Assembly: GCA_018432315.1 (NCBI GenBank)
Contig: JAHDLB010000031.1
Coordinates: 1 to 64,000, forward strand
Origin: Anaerolineae bacterium
GTDB lineage: Bacteria > Chloroflexota > Anaerolineae > Aggregatilineales > Aggregatilineaceae
DNA length: 64,000 nucleotides
Direction of reading: 5' to 3'
How positions within the stretch are numbered: the stretch's first letter is position 1; each line of letters begins with the position of its first letter. Shown here piece by piece: positions 24,926 through 34,265 of the stretch. The notes below the pieces were generated by a model that ran no database searches, was not told the DNA's origin, and worked only from the letters and a program-made list of their open reading frames with translations. Made by a program: the position numbers and the translations under genes.

Positions 24926-26311
24926 ATGCGTGACGCGCTGCGCCGGGCGCTGCCCTTCGACACGCTAACCGAGGAACAGATCGCCACCTTCGAGGAAGAG
25001 GGCGAGGAGTTGTTTCTGCGCGACGGCGACACGCTCATGGAGGAGGGCGAGCCCGCCAGCGGGCTGTGCGTCCTGCTGGAAGGCGCGCTGACGGTCACCA
25101 AGCGGATCGGCGGGCGCGAGGTGCTGCTCACGAACCAGTATCCGGGCGCCTTCGTTGGCGAGATCTCGCTGCTCACCGGCCAGCCGCACCTGGCGACGGT
25201 CAAGGCCATTGCGGACTGCCACCTGGTGCGCTACCCGCCCGCGCTGTTCAAAGAGGGGCTGGACGCGGCGCCGCTGCTCCGCGCGCTGATGTCCACCATG
25301 GCGCAGCGCCTGCGCAGCACCGAGGCGATGGTGCAGCAGCACGAGAAGCTGTCCGCGCTGGGCAAGCTGGCGGCGGGGCTGGCGCACGAGATGAACAACC
25401 CCGCCTCGGCCAGCGTGCGCGCCGCCAAGCAGCTCCGCGAAACGCTCGCCGCCCTGCAAGACCTGTCGCTGCGGCTGGGGCGGCTCGGCCTCAGCGACGA
25501 CCAGCTCGCCCTCGTCCAGGGCTTGCGGGAGACGTTGGCCGGGCGGAGCGCGCGCGCGGCCCTGCTCGACCCGCTGGCGCGCGCCGACCGCGAGGACGCG
25601 CTGGCCGGCTGGCTGGAGTCCCGGTCCGTGGGCCGGGCGTGGCGGCTGGCGCCCGTGCTGGCCCAGGCGGGGGCCGAGATCGCCGACCTCGAGGCGCTGC
25701 GCGACAGGCTGGGCGATGCGGCGCTCGAAACGGCGCTGGACTGGCTGGCGAGCGCGCTTTCCGCCGCCGAGCTGTCGAACACGATCGAGCAGAGCACGGC
25801 GCGGATCTCCGACCTCGTCACGGCCATCAAGGCGTATACCTACATGGATCGGTCGCACAAGCAGGAAGTCGACGTGCGCGAGGGGCTGGAAAACACGCTG
25901 ACCATCCTCAAGCACAAGCTGGTCAACGTCACCGTCACGCGCGACTACGCGCCGGACCTGCCGCGCATCACCGCGCACGGCAGCCAGCTCAACCAGGTGT
26001 GGACCAACCTGATCGACAATGCGATCGACGCGATGGGCGGGGCCGGGCAGCTTTGCATCCGGGTCGCGCGCGAATACGATCGGGTTGTCGTCGAGATCAC
26101 GGACGACGGCCCCGGCATTCCCACCGACGTGCAGCCGCGTATCTTCGAGCCGTTCTTCACGACGAAAGACGTCGGCGACGGGACGGGCATGGGCCTGGAC
26201 ATCGTGTACCGCATCGTGGCGCACGAGCATCGCGGCGACATTCAACTGTTCTCCGAGCCGGGCGAGACGCGCTTCAAGGTGTGTCTGCCCATCCAGCGCG
26301 AGGGCGAATAG
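24926..26311 (+). CDS. Sensor histidine kinase with N-terminal cyclic nucleotide-binding-like domain
   Basis: 461 residues, no membrane segment, so cytoplasmic. Residues 10-125 form a cNMP-binding/CRP-like barrel (GDTLMEEGEPASGLCVLLEG in pieces, GAFVGEISLLTGQPHLATV). A helical linker leads to the phospho-accepting H154 in GLAHEMNNPA, then a long insert before the ATPase domain: N box NLIDNAIDAMGG, DDGPGIP, FFTTKDVGDGTGMGL. Start ATG 24926 follows GGAGGG and the previous stop by 2 bases. It is the expected partner of the upstream receiver/reductase fusion. Whether the barrel binds cAMP/cGMP is unknown. Confidence 0.9.
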   Translation: MRDALRRALPFDTLTEEQIATFEEEGEELFLRDGDTLMEEGEPASGLCVLLEGALTVTKRIGGREVLLTNQYPGAFVGEISLLTGQPHLATVKAIADCHLVRYPPALFKEGLDAAPLLRALMSTMAQRLRSTEAMVQQHEKLSALGKLAAGLAHEMNNPASASVRAAKQLRETLAALQDLSLRLGRLGLSDDQLALVQGLRETLAGRSARAALLDPLARADREDALAGWLESRSVGRAWRLAPVLAQAGAEIADLEALRDRLGDAALETALDWLASALSAAELSNTIEQSTARISDLVTAIKAYTYMDRSHKQEVDVREGLENTLTILKHKLVNVTVTRDYAPDLPRITAHGSQLNQVWTNLIDNAIDAMGGAGQLCIRVAREYDRVVVEITDDGPGIPTDVQPRIFEPFFTTKDVGDGTGMGLDIVYRIVAHEHRGDIQLFSEPGETRFKVCLPIQREGE

Positions 26312-26378
26312 CCGCCGCCCTTCGGGGCGTTCGAGTCCCCCTGATCGCCCCCGATTCCAGATCGATCGCACGAAATGA

Positions 26379-26408
26379 TTGACAAACGGGTCGCACCTGG
26401 AGTATGCT
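26379..26408 (+). promoter_or_regulatory. Promoter of ROK1
   Basis: TTGACA at 26379-26384, 18 bases, TATGCT at 26403-26408. Transcription would begin near 26415, just before the candidate operator. Confidence 0.65.
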
Positions 26409-26416
26409 GGAGGCAA

Positions 26417-26436
26417 CTTATTTCACTGAATGAGAA
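26417..26436 (+). promoter_or_regulatory. Candidate ROK operator, site 1
   Basis: CTTATTTC followed by ACTGAATGAGAA (core 26425-26436). The core fits ANTGANTGARRA, shared with sites at 27686, 43740 and 44958. It lies at the expected start of transcription, where a bound repressor would give autoregulation. Confidence 0.5.
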
Positions 26437-26443
26437 AAGAGCC

Positions 26444-27658
26444 GTGAACAAGCCTCGTCGTGGAAACCGGGACCTGATGCGCGCGATGAATCGCAACCTG
26501 CTCCTCAACACCATCCGGAGCCAGGGACCGCTGTCGCGCACGCAGCTCACCGAGCTGTCCGGCCTGAGCGTCGGCGCCGTCTCGCAGATCGTGAACGATC
26601 TGATCGAGTCGCGGTGGGTCACCGAGGCGGGCGAGAGCGACTTCACCGGCGGGCGCCGCCAGGTATTGCTGCGCCTGAACCCCACGGCGGGCTACGTCGT
26701 CGGCCTCAAGCTCATGGAAGACCGCGCCGTGTGCGCCGTCACCGACCTGGAAGCGACCGTTCTGAACTACCTGGAGCGCCCGCTGCCCACTTCGCACGGC
26801 CCGGAAGCCGTCGCCGAAACTCTGTCCCACACCGTGATCCACGCGCTCTATGAGGCGGACATCACGCGCGACAAGGTGCTGGGCGTGGGCGTCGGGCTGG
26901 CGGGCGTGATCAACAGCGCGGCGGGCATCGTCCACTACTCGCCCTTCTTCCACTGGCAGAACGTGCCGCTGGCCGGGCTGCTCGCCGACCAACTGCTGCT
27001 CCCCGTCTATCTCGAAAACGACGTGAACACGCTCACCATCACCGAGCAGCTATTCGGCCCCGGCCACGACGTGGCGAATTTCGCCGTGCTCACCATCGGG
27101 CGCGGGATCGGCCTGGGGGTGGTGATCAACCACCAGCTCTATCGCGGCCACAAGGGCGGCGTGGGCGAGGTGGGGCACATCACGCTGCTGCCGGATGGCC
27201 CACCGTGCGACTGCGGCAAGCGCGGCTGCCTGGAGGCGATCGCCTCCGATCCGGCCATCCTGCGCGATATGCGGGCCGCGCTGGCGGAGGGGGTCGCCTC
27301 GACGCTCGACACCGGGGCCGCGCTGGAGGACATCGTCCAGGCCGCCGCCCAGGGCGACCCGCTGGCCCGCGACCTGCTGGCGCGCAGCGGGCACTACCTG
27401 GGGATGGGGCTGGCGATCGTGGTCAACCTGTTCTGCCCGTCCCTGATCATCGTCAGCGGCGAGGGGGTCACGGCGGGCGCGCACCGGCTCGACCCGATGC
27501 TGGAAAGCCTGCGCGAGCACACGTTCAACGGCCTGCTCGACGGCGTGGAAACGCTCATCAAGCCGACGGACGATCAGGCGTGGGCCAGGGGCGCGGCGGG
27601 GCTGGTCGTGGGCAAGATCTTCGAGTCGCCGTTGATTCAGACCGTCGAAACGGCGTGA
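26444..27658 (+). CDS. ROK-family transcriptional regulator (ROK1)
   Basis: 404 residues from GTG 26444; the longer frame from 26375 begins inside the promoter. Winged helix at about 10-65 (GPLSRTQLTELSGLSVGAVSQIVNDLI in pieces). The ROK domain follows with GVGVGLAGVIN, the sugar-site ENDVNTLT, GRGIGLGVV, and the zinc motif CDCGKRGCLEAIAS. These regulators bind a sugar or sugar phosphate and usually repress a neighbouring transporter operon. It precedes two permeases, a binding protein, GH15 and GH31 in the same direction, so it very probably controls alpha-glucan/oligosaccharide uptake. Confidence 0.9.
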   Translation: MNKPRRGNRDLMRAMNRNLLLNTIRSQGPLSRTQLTELSGLSVGAVSQIVNDLIESRWVTEAGESDFTGGRRQVLLRLNPTAGYVVGLKLMEDRAVCAVTDLEATVLNYLERPLPTSHGPEAVAETLSHTVIHALYEADITRDKVLGVGVGLAGVINSAAGIVHYSPFFHWQNVPLAGLLADQLLLPVYLENDVNTLTITEQLFGPGHDVANFAVLTIGRGIGLGVVINHQLYRGHKGGVGEVGHITLLPDGPPCDCGKRGCLEAIASDPAILRDMRAALAEGVASTLDTGAALEDIVQAAAQGDPLARDLLARSGHYLGMGLAIVVNLFCPSLIIVSGEGVTAGAHRLDPMLESLREHTFNGLLDGVETLIKPTDDQAWARGAAGLVVGKIFESPLIQTVETA

Positions 27659-27685
27659 CTCCTGTTTTTTTGAGGAAGTTTTTTT

Positions 27686-27697
27686 AGTGAGTGAAGA
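27686..27697 (+). promoter_or_regulatory. Candidate ROK operator, site 2
   Basis: T-rich tract followed by AGTGAGTGAAGA. The surroundings (TTTTTTTAGTGAGTGAAGAAAGTGAG) closely resemble site 4 ahead of the second importer. It lies between ROK1 and the first permease. Confidence 0.5.
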
Positions 27698-27708
27698 AAG
27701 TGAGTGAG

Positions 27709-28593
27709 ATGGCAGGCAATCGCGGTATTACGAAGTGGGGGTGGGTCGCGTTCTTCCTGGCCCCCAGCCTGCTGGGGCTGATCGTCTTCATCCTGGGGCC
27801 GGTCGTCTATTCGCTGCGCCTGACGCTCTACGACTGGAACCTGCTCTCCGACGCGAAGTTCATCGGCCTGGACAACTTCCGCGAGCTGTACCACGACGCG
27901 GCCTTCTGGACCGCCTTCGAGCACACGCTGACGTTCATCGTGCTGTACATCCCGTCGGTGCTGGTGCTGGCCTTCCTGACGGCGCTGCTGCTCGACCAGC
28001 CGCTGCGGGGCCGGGCCTGGTTCCGGACGGCGTTCTTCGTGCCGGTGGTGACCTCGTGGGTGGCGGTGGCGGTCATCTGGAAGTGGGTCTTCAACCCGGC
28101 GTACGGGCTGGTCAACTATTTCCTGTCGCTGGTCGGCATCGAAGGCCCGGCGTGGCTGATCGACCCGGACACGGCCCTCTACGCGATCATCATCACCAGC
28201 GTCTGGAAGGACCTCGGCTTCATCACGGTCATGTTCCTGGCCGGGCTGCAGGGCATTCCGGAGAACTATTACGAGGCGGCCAAGATCGACGGCGCCAACC
28301 GCTGGCAGCGCCTGCACCGCATCACCGTGCCGCTGCTCACGCCGACCACATTTTTCGCCCTCATCATCTCGCTGATCAACTCGTTCCAGGTGTTCGAGCA
28401 GGCGTGGCTGATGCCGGAGCGTTTCGCCCGGCGCGGCGCGTCGGTGATCGTGGGCGAGATCGTCGACAACGCGTTCCGCTACAACCGCATGGGCTACGCG
28501 GCGACGATGTCGTGGGTGCTGTTCGCCGTCATCTTCACCATCACGCTCGTCCAGTTCCGGTTTCAGAATCGATGGGTGCACTACGACCTATGA
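27709..28593 (+). CDS. Carbohydrate ABC transporter permease (MalF type)
   Basis: 294 residues from ATG 27709; GTG codons at 27691 and 27700 are in frame and would add six or three residues, but they lie in the candidate operator. Six membrane segments; N-terminus WVAFFLAPSLLGLIVFILGPVVYS in pieces, EAA loop NYYEAAKIDGANRWQRLHRITVPLL near 190-215, C-terminal SWVLFAVIFTITLVQFRF. Forms the pore of an oligosaccharide importer with the next gene, which it overlaps by ATGA. No dedicated ATPase gene is present in this operon; a shared MsmK-type ATPase elsewhere is expected. Confidence 0.9.
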   Translation: MAGNRGITKWGWVAFFLAPSLLGLIVFILGPVVYSLRLTLYDWNLLSDAKFIGLDNFRELYHDAAFWTAFEHTLTFIVLYIPSVLVLAFLTALLLDQPLRGRAWFRTAFFVPVVTSWVAVAVIWKWVFNPAYGLVNYFLSLVGIEGPAWLIDPDTALYAIIITSVWKDLGFITVMFLAGLQGIPENYYEAAKIDGANRWQRLHRITVPLLTPTTFFALIISLINSFQVFEQAWLMPERFARRGASVIVGEIVDNAFRYNRMGYAATMSWVLFAVIFTITLVQFRFQNRWVHYDL

Positions 28594-29492
28594 ACGAGGC
28601 ACGCAAGACCATGACCCTGGACCGTTCTCTGCCGCGCGAGCCGTGGGTGGCGCGCCGGGGCGCCCCGCTGGCGCTCCAGGCCGCGCAGTACGCCGTGTTG
28701 ATCGTGCTGGCGCTGATCATGCTGGTGCCGTTCGTGTGGACGGTCAGCACGTCGTTCAAGGAGCAGTCCGGCCTGGCGACCGCCACGCCCCAGTTCATCC
28801 CGGACCCGGCCAGCCTGGACGCCTACCGCACCCTCTCCGACCGGATGGACATTCCGCGCCTGATCTTCAACAGCTTCTTCGTGACCGTCGTCGGGACGGC
28901 GGGGCAGGTGATCTTCGCGGCGATGGCGGCCTACGCGTTTTCGCGCATGGTGTGGCGCGGGCGCGATACCGTGTTTCTGCTCTACCTGGCGACGTTGATG
29001 ATCCCGGTCCAGGTGATCATCATCCCGCAGTTCATCCTGATCCGGCACCTGGGGTGGGTGAACACCTACCAGGGGCTGATCATCCCCAGCCTGTTCAACG
29101 CGTTCGGCGTGTTCCTGCTGCGGCAGTCGTTCCTCACGCTCCCGCGCGATCTCGAAGAGGCGGCCTTCATCGACGGGGCCAACCGCTTCACGGTGTTCTG
29201 GCGGGTGGTGCTGCCGCTCTCGAAGCCGGCGCTCGCCACGCTGACGGTGTTCAACTTCATGGCGCTGTGGAACGCGTACCTGTGGCCGCTGTTCGTGGCC
29301 CGCAAAGCCGAGGTGATGACGCTGCCCGTCGCGCTGGCGAACCTCGCTGGGTCCAGCCGCTACCAGGGCTCGGTCGAGTGGAACGTCGTGATGGCGGGCG
29401 CGGTGATCACCATCCTGCCCATCCTGATCGCCTACCTGTTCGCTCAGAAGTGGTTCGTTCGTGGTGTCACGTTTAGCGGCATCAAAGGTTAG
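28590..29492 (+). CDS. Carbohydrate ABC transporter permease (MalG type)
   Basis: 300 residues, six membrane segments. N-terminus after a short cytoplasmic tail: YAVLIVLALIMLVPFVWTVSTSFK in pieces; conserved EAA loop EEAAFIDGANRFTVFWRVVLPLSKPAL; C-terminal AQKWFVRGVTFSGIKG, where the FVRGxTxGxxKG ending is standard for MalG-type permeases. The start ATG overlaps the preceding stop by 4 bases. Partner of the MalF-type gene and of the binding protein 60 bases downstream. Confidence 0.92.
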   Translation: MNEARKTMTLDRSLPREPWVARRGAPLALQAAQYAVLIVLALIMLVPFVWTVSTSFKEQSGLATATPQFIPDPASLDAYRTLSDRMDIPRLIFNSFFVTVVGTAGQVIFAAMAAYAFSRMVWRGRDTVFLLYLATLMIPVQVIIIPQFILIRHLGWVNTYQGLIIPSLFNAFGVFLLRQSFLTLPRDLEEAAFIDGANRFTVFWRVVLPLSKPALATLTVFNFMALWNAYLWPLFVARKAEVMTLPVALANLAGSSRYQGSVEWNVVMAGAVITILPILIAYLFAQKWFVRGVTFSGIKG

Positions 29493-29552
29493 GGTTCGCT
29501 GCGAAACGTTCATTCGTTCGCATGAGTATTCATGATTGAAGGAGAAAAGAAG

Positions 29553-30791
29553 ATGTCCCGTAAGTTCTTTGCACTGGGTATCGTGGTGGCGCTGGTGATG
29601 GGGCTCGTCCCGGTGACCAGTTTCGCCCAGGATACCGTCACGATCCGGTACTTCAACTTCACGTCCAGCCCGGACCACCTCGACGATCTGGCCGAAATCG
29701 TGGCGGCGTTCGAGGCCGAGCACCCCAACATCAAGATCGAAACGTCCGACGCGCCCTACGGCGACTACCCGACCGTGCTTCAGGCGGACTTCGCCGGGGG
29801 CGATCCGCCGGACGTGTTCGAGCTGGAATACCAGACGTTCGTCAACTACGCGGCCAACGACGTGCTGCTCGACCTGACCGAGTACCTCGACCCCGACACG
29901 CCGTACTATCCGCGCGCGCTCGACGTGTTCAACTACGAGGGCAAGCAGCTCGCGCTGCCGGAGACGTTCTCGACCGTCGTCCTGTTCTACAACAAGGACC
30001 TGTTCGACCAGGCAGGGCTGGACTATCCCACCGACGACTGGACGATGGAAGACGCGCGCCAGGCCGGCCTGGCGATCACGGCGCTGGGTGACAACGTCTG
30101 GGGCATCAAGGCGCCGATCACCTTCTGGGAGTTCTACAAGCGCGCCGCCCAGAATGACTGCCAGTTCTTCAACGAAGACAAGACCGAATCCACCATCAAC
30201 GCGCCGGAATGCGTCGAGACCGTCGAGACGATGGTCGGGATGCTGGACGACAACGTGATGGCCGACGACGTCGAGCAGGCGGCGGAAGTCTCCGGCGACG
30301 ACAAGGACTTCTTCCTGACCGGGCGGGTTGGCATGCTGGTCAGCGGCATCTGGATGTTCCCGCTGTTCGAGCCGGCTGAGTTCGAATGGGATATCGTCGT
30401 GGACCTGGGCATGGCCCACAAAGGTTCGGCGTTCTTCTCGAACGGCGTCGCCATCGCCAAGTCCACCGAGCACCCCGCAGAGGCCGCGGCCTGGGCCCAG
30501 TTCCTGACGGCGAGCGAGACCGCCGCCCGCGTGCGCATCGAGAATAGCTGGGAGCTGCCCGCGCTCGACAAGCCGGAATACTTCGAGGCGTACCTGGCGC
30601 AGACCCCGCCTGCCAACCGCCAGGCGGTGTTCGACTCGTTGAACGCGGTGGCGACGCTGCCCGTGATCGAGCGCCAGACCGAAATGCAGGACCTGATCGA
30701 CGACCTGCTGAGCGCGGTTGTGGCGGGTGACCTGGACGCGCCGAGCGCGCTGGACATCGCCAAAGAAGAGATCGACGCGCTGTTGAGCTAG
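29553..30791 (+). CDS. Extracellular sugar-binding protein (ABC family 1)
   Basis: 412 residues from ATG 29553, which has AAGGAG 8 bases upstream; an ATG at 29532 has none. Signal peptide RKFFALGIVVALVMGLVPVTSFAQ in pieces, no lipobox Cys. Mature protein begins DTVTIRYFNFTSSPDH and shows FEAEHPNIKIE, FAGGDPPDVFELE and FYNKDLFDQAGLDYP, the family 1 solute-binding pattern. It is placed after its permeases, not before them. A GC hairpin follows the stop. Confidence 0.92.
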   Translation: MSRKFFALGIVVALVMGLVPVTSFAQDTVTIRYFNFTSSPDHLDDLAEIVAAFEAEHPNIKIETSDAPYGDYPTVLQADFAGGDPPDVFELEYQTFVNYAANDVLLDLTEYLDPDTPYYPRALDVFNYEGKQLALPETFSTVVLFYNKDLFDQAGLDYPTDDWTMEDARQAGLAITALGDNVWGIKAPITFWEFYKRAAQNDCQFFNEDKTESTINAPECVETVETMVGMLDDNVMADDVEQAAEVSGDDKDFFLTGRVGMLVSGIWMFPLFEPAEFEWDIVVDLGMAHKGSAFFSNGVAIAKSTEHPAEAAAWAQFLTASETAARVRIENSWELPALDKPEYFEAYLAQTPPANRQAVFDSLNAVATLPVIERQTEMQDLIDDLLSAVVAGDLDAPSALDIAKEEIDALLS

Positions 30792-30810
30792 CAACCCCAT
30801 CGACCATGCA

Positions 30811-30838
30811 GCGGCGGCGGGAGCCATCTCGCCGCCGC
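30811..30838 (+). repeat. Post-binding-protein hairpin (operon 1)
   Basis: GCGGCGGCG (30811-30819) pairs perfectly with CGCCGCCGC (30830-30838), 19 bases after the binding protein stop and 20 bases before GH15. No T tract. Probably 3' protection of the binding-protein message or partial termination. Confidence 0.6.
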
Positions 30839-30858
30839 ACCGTTCACCTGTCACGCCC

Positions 30859-31932
30859 ATGAATCTGCATCAATCGAGCCTGGACATCATTCGCACGGCG
30901 CAGGCCCCCAGCGGGGCTTACGTGGCGGCGCCGACCTTCTCGCAGTACCGCTACGCGTGGCTGCGCGACGGCGCGTGGATCGCCTATGGGATGGACTGCG
31001 CCGGGCAGCACGACAGCGCCCGCGCCTTCTACACCTGGGTCGGGCGCACGCTCGAAAAGCAGCGTGACCGCGTCGAGCGCCTGCTGGACATGCTCGCGCA
31101 GAACGTCACGCCCGCGGATGCCGACTACCTGCCCACCCGCTTCACGCCCGACGGCGCGATCGGCACGGATGACTGGTGGGATTTCCAGTTGGACGGCTAC
31201 GGCGCGTGGCTGTGGGGGCTGGCCGCGCACGTCGACATGACCGGGGACCGCGCCCTGTGGGCCGCGCTGGAGCCGGCGGTCGCGCTCACCGTCCGCTACC
31301 TGGCCCCGCTGTGGCAGTCCACCAATTACGACTGCTGGGAAGAGCACCGCGACCAGATTCACGTCAGCACGCTGGCGGCGCTGTACGGCGGGCTGAGCGC
31401 GGTTCAACGCCGCAGCCCGGCGCTGGTGCCCGGTGGCCTGCCGGAAGCGATCCGCGCGTTCACCCTGCAAACCGGCGTCGCGCCGGGCGGGCACCTGGTC
31501 AAGAGCCTGGGGAGCGACGCGGTCGATGCCAGTCTGCTGTGGGCCGCCGTGCCGTATGGCCTGCTCGACGTCGAGGACGAGCGCTTCGCCCGGACGCTCG
31601 CCCGAATCGAGCGCGACCTGCGCCGACCGGGCGGGGGCGTCTACCGCTACGCGGCGGACGTGTATTATGGCGGCGGCGAGTGGATTCTGCTGGCGGCGTG
31701 GCTGGCCTGGGTTTACATCGAGCTGGGGCGTCGCGCCGAGGCACGCGAGCTGGTGGCGTGGATCGAGGCGCAGGCGTCGGAGGATGGCGCGCTGCCGGAG
31801 CAGGTGTCCGATCACCTGCTGCACCCGGCGCATTTCGCCGAGTGGGAAGCGCGCTGGGGGACCGTTGCGCGTCCCCTGCTGTGGTCGCATGGCATGGTTT
31901 TGATCGTCGAGTCGCGCCTGGAGAAACCCTGA
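30859..31932 (+). CDS. Glycoside hydrolase family 15-like (glucoamylase/glucodextranase type)
   Basis: 357 residues, an (alpha/alpha)6 enzyme expected to release glucose from ends of alpha-glucosides. Visible landmarks: YAWLRDGAW at about 32, DDWWDFQLDGYGAWLWGL at about 103, the general acid in NYDCWEEH, and the general base in DGALPEQV near 315. It lacks a signal peptide and the extra domains of secreted glucoamylases, so it should act in the cytoplasm on imported oligosaccharides. Its stop overlaps the GH31 start by one base. A paralogue lies at 49853. Confidence 0.87.
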   Translation: MNLHQSSLDIIRTAQAPSGAYVAAPTFSQYRYAWLRDGAWIAYGMDCAGQHDSARAFYTWVGRTLEKQRDRVERLLDMLAQNVTPADADYLPTRFTPDGAIGTDDWWDFQLDGYGAWLWGLAAHVDMTGDRALWAALEPAVALTVRYLAPLWQSTNYDCWEEHRDQIHVSTLAALYGGLSAVQRRSPALVPGGLPEAIRAFTLQTGVAPGGHLVKSLGSDAVDASLLWAAVPYGLLDVEDERFARTLARIERDLRRPGGGVYRYAADVYYGGGEWILLAAWLAWVYIELGRRAEARELVAWIEAQASEDGALPEQVSDHLLHPAHFAEWEARWGTVARPLLWSHGMVLIVESRLEKP

Positions 31933-34238
31933 TGACTGAGATGATTCACACCCCCCTGGGGCAGGAACACCCTTACGAACAACTGCCCGAAGAACGCTTC
32001 CCGCGCCAGCCGCTGGCGAACGCGCCGTTCGCGGTCGGCATCGTGACGCGCCCGCCAGGCGCCGCCGGATCGGTGCGAGTCCACACGCGGCTCGAAGGCG
32101 TCGCCGGGCCCACGGTGACGGCGACCCGCGATCCCGACTGGCAGCCGCGCCAGGAAGAGGGTGTCGGCGCGGAGTACCTGGAGCGCGTCGTCCGCATCGA
32201 GCAGGACGTCTGGCGCGCCCAACTGACCGCGCCCCCGCTCGGCCAGACGCTGACCTACTGGATTGAGGTCGATGGGCAGGCCGGGCCGGAATACACGCTG
32301 ACCGGCGAAGACTGGCAGCCCGCGCCGCTGGAGTTGGTGATGTTCGAACGGTCCAGCGCGGACGCCCGCCAGTGGACGATGCGCGTGGGCCGGAACGTTT
32401 CCGGCCCGGCACCGGCTGGCGAGGCGCTGCCGCCGCTGGTGGCGGTCGAATGGCTGACGGATGGCGCGCGCGCCCGGCGCGTCCGGCTGGTGTTTGCGTG
32501 CGATCCCGCCGAGGCGTTCTTCGGCCTGGGCGAGCGCTTCAACGCGCTGGACCAGCGCGGCGAGATCATGGACGTGCGCTGTTACGAGCAGTACAAGAGC
32601 CAGGGCAAGCGGACCTATATGCCGGTCCCGTTCCTGCTCTCGTCGGCGGGCTACGGCGTGCACGTCGAGAGCAGCCGCTGGATGCAGTTCGACCTGGCCG
32701 CCACCCGGCCCGATCGCTGGACGCTGGAAGCCGACATCGGGCCGGACGAAACGCTGGCGGCCACGTGGTTTACCGGGGGCGACCCGCTGGAGATCACCGC
32801 CCAGTTCACGCAGCGCACCGGCCCGGCGGTTCTGCCGCCGCTGTGGGCGTTCGGCCTGTGGATGAGCGGCAACGAGTGGAACTCGCAGGCGCGTGTGTTG
32901 CGCGAGGTCGAGCAGTCGTTCGAGCACGGGATCATCCCCAGCGCGCTCGTCATCGAGGCGTGGAGCGACGAGCAGACGTTTTACATCTGGAACGACGCGC
33001 AGGTCGCGCCCATGCCGGGCGATGCCGCGCCCCGCCTCGCCGATTTCACCTTCCCCGCGGGCGGCAAATGGCCGGACCCGAAGGCGATGGTCGACTGGCT
33101 GCACGCGCGCGACATTCGCCTGGTGCTGTGGCAGCTTCCCGTCTTCAAATTCAGCGACGGGACGAACCCTCAGCACGAGGCCGATCGCGCGGTGTTCGAG
33201 CGCGAGGGCTACGGCGTGCGCAAAGCGGACGGATCGCTGTACCGGGTGCTGCCGTTCTGGTTCCGCAACGGCTACCTGTGGGACGTGACGAATCCGGCGG
33301 CGCGCGACTGGTGGCTGAACAAGCGCGCCTACCTGCTCGACGAGATGGGGATCGACGGTTTCAAGACGGACGGCGGCGAGCACCTGTGGAGCACGGCGGT
33401 GCGCTTCGCCGATGGCCGCCGGGGCGACGAGGTGTTGAACGAGTACCCGCAGTTGTACACCGCGGCGTATTACGACTTCGCGACCGGCAAGCGCCCCGAC
33501 GCCCTGACGTTCAGCCGGGCCGGGTTCACCGGCTCACAGCGGTCGCCCGTTCACTGGGCGGGCGACGAAAACTCGACCTGGGACGCGTTCCGCCATTCGA
33601 TCCTGGCCGGGCTGTCGGCGGGCGTGTCGGGCATTCCGTTCTGGGGCTGGGACCTGGGCGGCTTCAGCGGCGCGATCCCCTCGGCGGAGCTGTACCTGCG
33701 CGGCGCGGCGATGGCCGCCTTCTGCCCGATCATGCAGTATCACTCCGAGTTCAACCAGCACCGCGAGCCGTGCCACGACCGCACGCCCTGGAACATCCAG
33801 GCGCGCACCGGCGACGACCGCGTGATCCCGGCGTTTCGCCATTTCGTGAACACGCGGCATAATCTGATGCCGTATATCTGGAGGGAAGCGCAGCACGCCG
33901 CCCGCACCGGCCAGCCGGTGATGCGCGCGCTGGGGCTGTGGCACCGCGAGGCGTCGCCCTACCAGTATTTCTTCGGGCGCGATCTGCTCGTCTGCCCGGT
34001 CGTCGAGGAGGGCGCGGAAACGTGGTCCGCCTACTTGCCGGACGGCGACTGGCGCGACCTGTGGACCGGCGACCGTTTCGCCGGGGGGCAGCACGTGCAG
34101 GTTCCCGCCCCGCTGGACCGCATCCCGGTCTTCGTGCGGGCCGGCGCGGCGATCCCCGTGGCGTGGGGCCCCAACCGGCAATGGGGCGAATACGTCCCGC
34201 TGAGCGCGGAGCCGACCGATTTTGTGCGCTATGAGTGA
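31932..34238 (+). CDS. Glycoside hydrolase family 31 (alpha-glucosidase/alpha-xylosidase)
   Basis: 768 residues from ATG 31932. The N-terminal beta domain carries FFGLGERFNALDQRGE; the barrel has FGLWMSGNEWNSQ, the nucleophile Asp in GIDGFKTDGGEH and the acid/base Asp in HWAGDENSTWD, followed by GIPFWGWDLGGFSG. The KxDGGE form and the long N-terminus occur in alpha-xylosidases and alpha-glucosidases; the two cannot be separated here. No signal peptide. Last gene of the ROK1 operon; with GH15 it would complete hydrolysis of the imported sugar. Confidence 0.92.
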   Translation: MTEMIHTPLGQEHPYEQLPEERFPRQPLANAPFAVGIVTRPPGAAGSVRVHTRLEGVAGPTVTATRDPDWQPRQEEGVGAEYLERVVRIEQDVWRAQLTAPPLGQTLTYWIEVDGQAGPEYTLTGEDWQPAPLELVMFERSSADARQWTMRVGRNVSGPAPAGEALPPLVAVEWLTDGARARRVRLVFACDPAEAFFGLGERFNALDQRGEIMDVRCYEQYKSQGKRTYMPVPFLLSSAGYGVHVESSRWMQFDLAATRPDRWTLEADIGPDETLAATWFTGGDPLEITAQFTQRTGPAVLPPLWAFGLWMSGNEWNSQARVLREVEQSFEHGIIPSALVIEAWSDEQTFYIWNDAQVAPMPGDAAPRLADFTFPAGGKWPDPKAMVDWLHARDIRLVLWQLPVFKFSDGTNPQHEADRAVFEREGYGVRKADGSLYRVLPFWFRNGYLWDVTNPAARDWWLNKRAYLLDEMGIDGFKTDGGEHLWSTAVRFADGRRGDEVLNEYPQLYTAAYYDFATGKRPDALTFSRAGFTGSQRSPVHWAGDENSTWDAFRHSILAGLSAGVSGIPFWGWDLGGFSGAIPSAELYLRGAAMAAFCPIMQYHSEFNQHREPCHDRTPWNIQARTGDDRVIPAFRHFVNTRHNLMPYIWREAQHAARTGQPVMRALGLWHREASPYQYFFGRDLLVCPVVEEGAETWSAYLPDGDWRDLWTGDRFAGGQHVQVPAPLDRIPVFVRAGAAIPVAWGPNRQWGEYVPLSAEPTDFVRYE

Positions 34239-34265
34239 GCCATCAAGGAGACAGAATCACCGGAG

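Noticed and set aside
28581-30860. 759-residue minus-strand open frame
   Set aside because: Antisense to a permease and a binding protein with clear motifs; composition typical of a shadow frame.
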